Assembly (NCBI GenBank): GCA_910587575.1
Contig: CAJULU010000089.1
Coordinates: 1 to 7,616, forward strand
Direction: 5' to 3'
Origin: an uncultured Dorea sp.
GTDB lineage: Bacteria; Bacillota; Clostridia; Lachnospirales; Lachnospiraceae
DNA: 7,616 nucleotides
Shown: positions 1-5,058 of the stretch, one piece after another
Numbering within the stretch: the stretch's first letter is position 1
Layout: each line of letters starts with the position of its first letter
The notes under the pieces: generated by a model
What the model was told of the DNA's origin: nothing
The model's input: only the letters and a program-made list of their open reading frames with translations
Database searches by the model: none
Position numbers and translations under genes: made by a program

Positions 1-60
1 TTTTCAAAGTGTCAAAGACGGGAGTATAACATGGAGGAGAAGGAAGAGGCAATAGGCTGA
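1..60 (+). CDS. possible 3' end of an upstream gene (partial)
   Basis: The reading frame starting at base 1 is open from the window edge to a TGA at 58-60 and would give a 19-residue C-terminal tail rich in Glu and Lys (ending EEKEEAIG). The frame starting at base 2 is also open, to a TAG at 53-55, with a basic tail (ending WRRRKRQ), and the third frame stays open to about base 29. I cannot tell which, if any, is the real gene end. A rightward gene ending here is suggested mainly by the inverted repeat that follows at 89-119. No function can be assigned. Confidence 0.25.
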   Translation, partial: FSKCQRREYNMEEKEEAIG

Positions 61-88
61 CAGACGCTGTTTGCTGAAGGAGAATCAG

Positions 89-119
89 AATAAAGAGCCG
101 GAATGAGCAGCTCTTTATT
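89..119. terminator. inverted repeat, possible bidirectional terminator
   Basis: A perfect 10-bp inverted repeat, AATAAAGAGC and GCTCTTTATT, encloses an 11-base spacer. It lies between the possible rightward gene end near base 60 and the leftward regulator gene, so it could end transcription from both sides, with the AT-rich outer arms partly replacing a U-tract. No clear run of T follows the stem on either strand, so it may be weak. The stop codon of the frame-restored regulator (TAA, read leftward at 117-115) lies inside the right arm. Confidence 0.5.
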
Positions 120-443
120 GACGGTTTTCAATATATTCTTTCAGAAGCAGCGTCAGCATTTTCTTCTCAGCGGAAGAAAGCTGTCCGTATAATGCATCAA
201 AATCTTTTGACAGATACCTGTCGTTGTCAGAACTGCTCCCTCCAGTAACAGCACCATATCACAATCTAAATATTCTGAAATCGCTGACAGCCGTTCCAGG
301 CTGATCTTCGTTATCCCCCGCTCCATCTGGCTGATGTATCCGACTGATACGTTCATATGTTCTGCAAAATGCTCCTGTGTCGTTCCCTTGGAAAGACGCT
401 GCATTTTTATCCGTTCGCCTAGAAGTTTGTAATCAATGGCCAT
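115..443 (-). pseudogene. XRE-family HTH transcriptional regulator, frameshifted near its middle
   Basis: The leftward frame encodes a Cro/C1-type helix-turn-helix domain in roughly residues 5-60. The core (TQEHFAEHMNVSVGYISQME, then RG and a leucine-rich helix with SLERLSAISEYL) is typical of small XRE DNA-binding regulators. ATG at 443 is preferred because AGTAGGTG sits just upstream; a GTG at 452 would add three residues and overlap that site. After LLLEG the open frame continues with uncharacteristic residues to a TGA at 153-155. The -1 frame continues instead as GSSSDNDRYLSKDFDALYGQ, then LSSAEKKMLTLLLKEYIENR, to TAA at 115-117, which looks like the usual helical C-terminus of such regulators. 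One missing base in the CCC run at 238-240 would restore a 109-residue protein. The HTH domain is intact, so a 96-residue product could still bind DNA. It may control its own gene and the divergent surface genes (inference). Confidence 0.8.
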
Positions 444-465
444 CTTTTTCACCTACTTTTGAACC

Positions 466-494
466 ATTATATTGTAAGTATGTACTATAATTAC
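466..494 (-). promoter_or_regulatory. probable promoter of the XRE regulator gene
   Basis: Read leftward, a perfect -10 TATAAT lies at 471-466, about 23 bases before the ATG at 443. This leaves a very short leader just long enough for the AGTAGGTG ribosome binding site. No good -35 is visible: the best-placed hexamer (494-489, GTAATT) matches the consensus poorly, so the promoter may be weak or dependent on an activator. The arms TGTAA (473-477) and TTACA (491-495) form a small inverted repeat across this region. The first operator-like palindrome (503-522) lies directly upstream. Confidence 0.5.
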
Positions 495-502
495 AGAAAG
501 TA

Positions 503-522
503 ATAACTAAATATTTAGTTAT
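503..522. promoter_or_regulatory. operator-like palindrome 1
   Basis: ATAACTAAATATTTAGTTAT is a perfect 20-bp palindrome. It lies 5 bp upstream of the -35 of the rightward promoter and about 30 bp upstream of the -10 of the divergent regulator gene, so a bound dimer could affect both. The binding protein is unknown; the adjacent XRE regulator is the obvious candidate by position (inference). Confidence 0.65.
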
Positions 523-527
523 GGGTA

Positions 528-556
528 TTGCAAAATATAGATATAAAGATTATAAT
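528..556 (+). promoter_or_regulatory. sigma-A-type promoter of the rightward surface gene set
   Basis: A -35 TTGCAA (528-533) and a perfect -10 TATAAT (551-556) are separated by exactly 17 bp. Transcription would start near 563, giving a leader of about 58 bases before the ATG at 621. Operator-like sequences lie immediately upstream of the -35 and over the predicted start site, an arrangement typical of a tightly repressed promoter. Confidence 0.7.
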
Positions 557-565
557 AAGAAAGTA

Positions 566-585
566 ATAGCTAAATATATAGTTAT
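566..585. promoter_or_regulatory. operator-like near-palindrome 2
   Basis: ATAGCTAAATATATAGTTAT matches palindrome 1 at 18 of 20 positions, but two changes make it an imperfect inverted repeat. It covers roughly +3 to +23 of the predicted rightward transcript. Binding here would block initiation or early elongation, and pairing with palindrome 1 over 63 bp could form a loop (inference). Confidence 0.6.
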
Positions 586-620
586 TAATATTGTAAAAAG
601 AAGATAGGAAATGCAGAGAT

Positions 621-2315
621 ATGGACAGGATATTGCTGGCGGAGATCGTTTTGTTGTGTCTGAACGGAGGAATCTACGACCATACCTTTGCCCTGTATGG
701 CGCTGTGTTTTCAGCAGGGCTTCTGACAGTGGCGAAACGGCACAAAGAGATCAGAATTCCGCTTAATATCACCAGTTATGGGATAGGGGCCATATTCCTG
801 GGATACGTTATTTCTATATTTGTGGCAAACGACAGAGGGATGGCATTCATCGGCTGTATCCGTATGGTCATGATGGCAGGCTTCTGGCTGCTGTGGAATA
901 ATCTGAAGCCGATTTACCGGGAACAGATCATCAGCCGGCTTCCGGATACTGCCGCACTACTGACCGCAATGACGGTACTCCTGTACTCTGTACCGGCTGC
1001 AAAAGAGTATCTGTACCGTGCAGGGCGCATGGGCGGGGTATTCCAGTATTCCAATACCTATGCGGTTTTTCTGCTGGTTTCCCTGGTGATCCTGTTTTAT
1101 CGGGAGAAGCGGGATTGCCGGGAATATGCCAAGGCGGGAGTTTTAGTGGCCGGGATTGTATTTTGCGGCAGCCGGAGTGTCTTAGTGCTGGCAGTGGCAG
1201 TTATCCTGTATCTTCTTATTTCAGATCAGGAGAACCGGAAGAGGTGGCTGTGGATTCTGGGAATTACGCTGGTATTTTGTGCCTGCGTTCAGACGCTCAT
1301 GGGACTTGATGTGGAACGCCTGGGGAAAATGACATTGGATTCCAGCACCTTGAACGGACGATTCCTGTACTGGCAGGATTCGCTGCCGGTGATTGCTGCA
1401 AATCCGCTGGGATTAGGGTATATGGGATATTATTACCTGCAGCCGCAGTTTCAGACGGGTAACTACGTGACCAGATTCGTACATAACGATATCCTGCAGA
1501 TGGGGCTTGACGCAGGGGTAATCCCGATGATTGCCTTGGCCGTGATGATTGTGGGAAATGTATGGAGGCTGAATCATTCGGCTAATCTGGCAAAGGAGGC
1601 CGAAGGGCACACCGTGATACATGATCTTAGGTATGCCAGGTGCAGACAGGTGGTACTTGTCATTCTGGCAGTCCGCAGTCTGTTTGATTTCGACCTGCAG
1701 TTTGGCGTGATGTTCCTGGTTATGCTGATGTGCATGGACGGGGGGAAGGAGAAGGTTTACAAATGGAATGGAAAATGTGCGTGTGCGGTATGCACGGGGG
1801 TTCTCATTGTCTGCATCTATTTTTCCATAGCCCTTGGGATCTCCCGTCTTGGAATGAACGAGGCTTCCCTTGCATGGTATCCGCTTTACACGGAAGCCAG
1901 GGAGGTGGCCATGCAGGAACAGGAGGGAGGAGAATATGCAGAGATTCTGATTGAGGCAAACGGAATGCTGGCGGAGGCGTATGAGTATGCGGCGAAAGGA
2001 CATCTGGAATCTGGGGAATATCTGGAAGCCCTTGAAGATGTGCAGGGCATGCTTAAGACGGCAGGCTATGGAATCCGCTACTATAACCAGGCAGTTTATG
2101 ACTTAAGCATCTGCCTGGACATGGCGGTGAGAAGCGAAGATTACGAAGGGGTCAAAAGAATCCTGGAAGAGATACGGGGAGTACCTGGAATGCTTGAAGA
2201 TTTGAGAGAACAGACTTCCGGCCTGGCATATCGGATTCATGATAAGCCGGTATTTGAACTGGACGAAGAGATCAGAGAGTACATCGAGAATCTTTCGGGA
2301 GTTTCTTTGACATAG
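621..2315 (+). CDS. O-antigen ligase/polymerase-like polytopic membrane protein with C-terminal extension
   Basis: This 564-residue protein has about eleven hydrophobic segments up to residue 410 and resembles the Wzy/WaaL (O-antigen ligase, Wzy_C) superfamily, which joins polysaccharide repeats or transfers glycans on the outer face of the membrane. Visible family features are GGVFQYSNTYA (138-148), GSRS (183-186) inside a membrane segment, and the block around NGRFLYWQDSL (245-255), NPLGLGYMGYYY (261-272) and FVHNDILQMGLDAGVIP (286-302). R247 and H288 are candidate catalytic loop residues by analogy. After the last membrane segment (about 386-408), residues 410-564 form an acidic helical extension with a TPR-like look (HLESGEYLEALEDVQGML), probably extracytoplasmic. 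ATG 621 has AGGA at 606-609. It is the first gene of the rightward set. The exact substrate is unknown; with no other glycan genes visible, ligase versus polymerase cannot be decided. Confidence 0.8.
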   Translation: MDRILLAEIVLLCLNGGIYDHTFALYGAVFSAGLLTVAKRHKEIRIPLNITSYGIGAIFLGYVISIFVANDRGMAFIGCIRMVMMAGFWLLWNNLKPIYREQIISRLPDTAALLTAMTVLLYSVPAAKEYLYRAGRMGGVFQYSNTYAVFLLVSLVILFYREKRDCREYAKAGVLVAGIVFCGSRSVLVLAVAVILYLLISDQENRKRWLWILGITLVFCACVQTLMGLDVERLGKMTLDSSTLNGRFLYWQDSLPVIAANPLGLGYMGYYYLQPQFQTGNYVTRFVHNDILQMGLDAGVIPMIALAVMIVGNVWRLNHSANLAKEAEGHTVIHDLRYARCRQVVLVILAVRSLFDFDLQFGVMFLVMLMCMDGGKEKVYKWNGKCACAVCTGVLIVCIYFSIALGISRLGMNEASLAWYPLYTEAREVAMQEQEGGEYAEILIEANGMLAEAYEYAAKGHLESGEYLEALEDVQGMLKTAGYGIRYYNQAVYDLSICLDMAVRSEDYEGVKRILEEIRGVPGMLEDLREQTSGLAYRIHDKPVFELDEEIREYIENLSGVSLT

Positions 2316-2345
2316 ATACCAAATATACCAGGAGGACAGTAAGAG

Positions 2346-4079
2346 ATGAAAGGAAAAGTAAGCAGAATTGCGGCAATGCTGCTGGCCGCAGTGGTGGCTG
2401 TCGCAGGACTTGCGCCTGCGAAAGAAGCAGAAGCGGCAGGGAAACCGCAGTTCACCGTCAGGACGAGCGCGGCTTCCACAAAGCCGGGCGATGAGATCAC
2501 GGCAGAGGCGTGGCTGGAGCCGGGAAGTGACATTAATTCATTCGTGTTCAATTTTACCTATGACAGCAATGTCTATGATTGCGTAAAAAAGACACGGGGA
2601 GAATTGGGAGAGGAAGCAATCGTGGCAGACGATCCGGGATCATTTTCGGTTGTATGCGATTTTGACCAGCCGGTATCCCAGGGAGGAAAGATTTACACTT
2701 TGACATTGAAGGTGAAAGACAATGCTTCCGGAAATGGGAATATCGGCCTGGAATTCAAGGGTGCCACCACACCGGATGGGACGGCGATTCCCAGCGGCAA
2801 TGACAATGCTGATGTTAGTGTAAAAGATGAGAATGGAAATACGATTCCCGGAGGCAATGTAGTGATCAATGTTGCATTGAATACAATTGTATTGAATAAG
2901 ACGGCTCCGTTTACCATGGTGAAGGGAGCAAAAGATACATTGACCGTTTCCGGAACCCCGGCAGGCGCACTTGTGGGGAAGAAGGTAGAATGGACAAGCT
3001 CTGATGCAAATGTTGTGAAGGTAGATGGGAATGGCAATATCGAGGCAGTTGGCGGCGGCAAGGCCACTGTAACGGCCAGCGTAGAAGGAAAGACTGCATC
3101 CGTAGAGATTACGGTAAACGTTCCCTTAAATGCAATCAGCCTGAATAAGAAGACACTGGAACTTCCCAAGGGAAGGGAAGAGAAACTTCTCGTAATGTAT
3201 AATCCGGCGGATGCTACAGAGGATACGGCGATAACATGGATTAGCAGTGACAAGGAAGTTGCGCTTGTAGATAAAGAGGGTAAAGTCACCGGTATCAAAG
3301 CCGGAACAGCGACCATTACCGCAGAGACGGCAAAAGGGCTGAAAGATACCTGTGAAGTAAAAGTGATTGAGATTCCGCTTACAGGGATTGCCATCGACAG
3401 CAGTAACCCGGCAGTGGTTTACAAGGGACAGATCCGCAAGATTACGGTTGCGTTGATTCCAGAGAATACGACAGATCAGAACGTATCATTTACCTATGAT
3501 TCCTCTGACGAAAAAGTTGTAACAGTGGATGAGGATGGAATGCTCCATGCATTAAAAGAAGGAGCCGCAGAGATTACGGTTGCTACGGCAGATGGAAGAT
3601 TTACTACAGTATACAAGGTAAAGGTTGAGGAAATTCCGTTAAAGAGTATCAAATTTGAGACAGAGGTTACTCCGTTGGAAGTAGGAAAAACGGCTCAGCT
3701 TAAGATATTATTCAACCCGGCAGATACCACGGATGACAAAACCATCGTATGGAGCAGTTCGGACGAGACAATTGCAACCGTAGAAAATGGGTTGTTAAAG
3801 GCGTTAAAGGCGGGAAAGACAACGATTACTGCAAAGGCCGGTGACAAAGAGGCTTCTTACGAACTGACGGTGGAAGAAAAGAAGGCTTCCACGGGGAATC
3901 CGGTTATCAAAGACAATAACAACAGCACGAAAACACAAGTAAATAAGCCAGGCACAGCCGGAACAGTGAAGACCGGGGATACGGTCAGCATCATGGGTGT
4001 ACTTATCGCAATGCTTCTTTCTTTATCTGTTATGGCAGCAGCAATCAGAGAGATCAGGAGAAAAAGAGTACATAGATAG
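2346..4079 (+). CDS. cell-wall-anchored protein: cohesin-like domain plus four Ig-like BIG2 domains
   Basis: This 577-residue secreted protein begins 30 bases after the preceding gene, with AGGAGG at 2330-2335. Residues 1-31 are a signal peptide (basic start, Ala/Val-rich core, cleavage near EAEAA). Residues 35-160 resemble a cohesin/carbohydrate-binding-like beta-sandwich (KPGDEITAEAWLEPGSDINS, then FVFNFTYDSNVYDC). Four BIG2 domains follow at about 174-259, 260-344, 345-430 and 431-511, each with a WxSSD-type or YDSSDE strand, a V-D-G-x turn and a G-x-A-x-I/V-T-A/V end, joined by IPL-type linkers. A Thr/Asn/Lys-rich spacer leads to VKTGD (541-545), a hydrophobic segment and the basic tail RRKRVHR. 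This resembles the noncanonical TG-type sorting signals of Clostridia, so sortase attachment is likely, but no sortase lies in the window. Probable role: a surface stalk presenting an N-terminal binding module. The partner is unknown. Confidence 0.85.
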   Translation: MKGKVSRIAAMLLAAVVAVAGLAPAKEAEAAGKPQFTVRTSAASTKPGDEITAEAWLEPGSDINSFVFNFTYDSNVYDCVKKTRGELGEEAIVADDPGSFSVVCDFDQPVSQGGKIYTLTLKVKDNASGNGNIGLEFKGATTPDGTAIPSGNDNADVSVKDENGNTIPGGNVVINVALNTIVLNKTAPFTMVKGAKDTLTVSGTPAGALVGKKVEWTSSDANVVKVDGNGNIEAVGGGKATVTASVEGKTASVEITVNVPLNAISLNKKTLELPKGREEKLLVMYNPADATEDTAITWISSDKEVALVDKEGKVTGIKAGTATITAETAKGLKDTCEVKVIEIPLTGIAIDSSNPAVVYKGQIRKITVALIPENTTDQNVSFTYDSSDEKVVTVDEDGMLHALKEGAAEITVATADGRFTTVYKVKVEEIPLKSIKFETEVTPLEVGKTAQLKILFNPADTTDDKTIVWSSSDETIATVENGLLKALKAGKTTITAKAGDKEASYELTVEEKKASTGNPVIKDNNNSTKTQVNKPGTAGTVKTGDTVSIMGVLIAMLLSLSVMAAAIREIRRKRVHR

Positions 4080-4088
4080 AAGGGCATA

Positions 4089-4126
4089 GACAAGCTTCCT
4101 GTTGGGAAACCGGCAGGGGGCTTGTT
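4089..4126 (+). terminator. long hairpin with GAAA loop between two surface genes
   Basis: Bases 4090-4105 and 4110-4125 can pair along their whole length: 16 pairs, four of them G-U in two adjacent doublets. The four-base GAAA loop (GNRA type) is at 4106-4109, and a further G-U pair is possible at 4089/4126. Only a weak T-rich tail (TTGTTGT) overlaps the stem end. It starts 10 bases after the stop of the BIG2 protein and ends 6 bases before the next ribosome binding site. It may act as a partial terminator, an mRNA-stabilising or processing element, or a structure limiting expression of the next gene. The G-U pairs mean it is strong only in the rightward transcript. Confidence 0.5.
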
Positions 4127-4153
4127 GTACAAGGGAAGGAATAAGACGATAAA

Positions 4154-4951
4154 GTGAAAGCAAAAGCTAAAGTAACAGTAATAACTATATGGAGTATCTG
4201 TGTGTTATGCCTTGTGGGAGCGCTTCGGATGAATGTATTGGCAGAGGAAGGGATCGTATTTCATGTAAAAAACCAGGCCGGGAAAGCCGGGGATCAGGTG
4301 ACAGTTCCGGTAGAACTTCATAGCGGGGAACAGGTAGGGGGCTTTGACATCAAAGTGTATTACGACCCGGAAAGTATGGAATTCCAGGAACTTCAGAAGG
4401 GGGAACTGATTCGGGAAGACGGGTTGTTCGATTATAACCATAAGACGGATGAAGCGGCAGTGAAGATTGTCTATGTAGTTTCAGATACGGTAGCAGCAGA
4501 TGGGACGATTGCGAATCTGGTATTTAAACTGAAAAGAGACTGCGAGAGCCTTCCGATTGGAATGGGGCTGAAAGAGGTCATTGACGGCAGCGAAGAAGGA
4601 AATGCGGTGGCCGGACAGGTGACGGGGACGGATCCTGTTTACCAGGAGCAGGCGGAGCGAAGAGTTGTGGAGGAGAATCCCGCTGCACAGGAGAACCTTG
4701 CAGAAGCGCAGGGAGAAGGTGTTGGAGAAGAAATACAGGAAGAAGAAGGGCAGGAGCAAGGCCAGGGAGAAGAGATACAGGAAAAAGGAGTGCAGGAGGA
4801 AGAAGCAGGCCAGAAAAATAAAGGGGATATGGAAGAGAGTGGTTCTGAGGGAACAGAAAAAAAGAAAAACAATAATATTGGTTTCGTTTTAATCGGTACG
4901 GCAGTTATAGCAGGATTAGTGATTTGGTGGCGAAAATCAAGGAAGAATTAA
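4154..4951 (+). CDS. membrane-anchored cohesin-like domain protein
   Basis: This 265-residue protein starts at GTG 4154, the only start codon available upstream of the signal peptide, with GGGAAGGA at 4133-4140; the 13-base spacing is long. Residues 1-30 are a signal peptide (NVLA/EEG). Residues 33-158 form a cohesin-like beta-sandwich with the recognisable pattern QAGKAGDQVTVPVEL (41-55), GGFDIKVYYDPESMEFQEL (62-80) and GTIANLVFKLK (117-127). An acidic Glu/Gln/Gly linker (about 165-238) follows, then KKKNNN, one transmembrane segment (242-258) and the basic tail WWRKSRKN. It therefore displays one domain outside the cell on a flexible charged stalk. Unlike the preceding protein it has no sorting motif and seems held by its membrane segment. 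True cohesins bind dockerins, but related sandwich domains can bind glycans, so the ligand is open. A dockerin-type motif follows directly in the DNA. Confidence 0.8.
   Translation: MKAKAKVTVITIWSICVLCLVGALRMNVLAEEGIVFHVKNQAGKAGDQVTVPVELHSGEQVGGFDIKVYYDPESMEFQELQKGELIREDGLFDYNHKTDEAAVKIVYVVSDTVAADGTIANLVFKLKRDCESLPIGMGLKEVIDGSEEGNAVAGQVTGTDPVYQEQAERRVVEENPAAQENLAEAQGEGVGEEIQEEEGQEQGQGEEIQEKGVQEEEAGQKNKGDMEESGSEGTEKKKNNNIGFVLIGTAVIAGLVIWWRKSRKN
4724..4813 (+). repeat. tandem duplication in the acidic linker
   Basis: Residues 191-204 (GEEIQEEEGQEQGQ) and 205-220 (GEEIQEKGVQEEEAGQ) of the cohesin-like protein are two adjacent related units of 14 and 16 residues. Both begin with GEEIQE and end in a Gln-rich piece. 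They look like an internal duplication that lengthens the stalk, and such purine-rich DNA can change length easily. Confidence 0.55.
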
Positions 4952-4952
4952 A

Positions 4953-5024
4953 AAGGGGGATGTAAATGAAGATGGAGAGATAAATATCAAGGATCTATTG
5001 TAACGTGATAATCTTGGAAATAAA
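4953..5024 (+). pseudogene. dockerin-type calcium-binding repeat remnant
   Basis: Starting two bases after the stop of the cohesin-like gene, and in another frame, the DNA reads KKGDVNEDGEINIKDLL, then TAA (5001-5003), then RDNLGNK. DVNEDGEINIKD is a complete 12-residue dockerin/F-hand loop, with Asp, Asn, Asp, Asn and Asp at positions 1, 3, 5, 9 and 12 and Gly at 6. The trailing RDNLG resembles the helix that normally follows. No usable start codon exists in this frame, because stops lie at 4890, 4908, 4917 and 4920, so it is probably the remnant of a deleted or frameshifted dockerin protein. Reading it from the preceding gene would need a +1 shift at that gene's stop and would place it on the cytoplasmic side, which makes little sense. 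Confidence 0.6.
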
Positions 5025-5058
5025 AGGAAGAGAAGCAGATAGGGAGGAGGAAGAGAGA

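Larger units (their letters stand above)
496..598. repeat. pair of 40-bp direct repeats, 63 bp apart
   Basis: Bases 496-535 and 559-598 match at 34 of 40 positions with no gaps. Each begins GAAAGTAATA, carries a 20-bp palindrome-like core, and ends TATTG(C/T)AAAA. The start-to-start distance is 63 bp, close to six helical turns, so proteins bound to both copies would lie on the same face of the DNA. The copies bracket the promoter of the rightward genes. The first copy supplies that promoter's -35 hexamer. Confidence 0.85.

Noticed and set aside
228..245. Programmed -1 frameshifting in the XRE gene
   Set aside because: The bases at the switch point (GAG GGA GCA) do not form a usual slippery heptamer and no downstream structure stands out. 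A simple indel or a sequencing error is the simpler reading.
611..623. ATG at 611 as the start of the ligase-like gene
   Set aside because: It is out of frame with the 564-residue protein. ATG 621 is in frame and leads directly into a hydrophobic N-terminus.
1413..2003. Leftward open frame of 196 residues
   Set aside because: It is antisense to the ligase-like gene, with His/Pro/Arg-rich composition and no recognisable domain.
2693..3394. Leftward open frame of 233 residues
   Set aside because: It lies wholly inside the BIG2 protein gene. Its Ser/Thr/Val/Pro-rich product is the antisense of the repeat codons, and the sense strand has clear domains, a signal peptide and an RBS.
4665..4892. 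Rightward 75-residue Lys/Arg-rich open frame
   Set aside because: It is a shifted reading of the Glu-rich linker codons of the cohesin-like gene.
4967..4984. Short ATG frame (MKMER then stop) behind a GGGGG stretch, possible leader peptide
   Set aside because: It is five codons long, has no regulatory codons or paired hairpins following, and overlaps the better-explained dockerin remnant.
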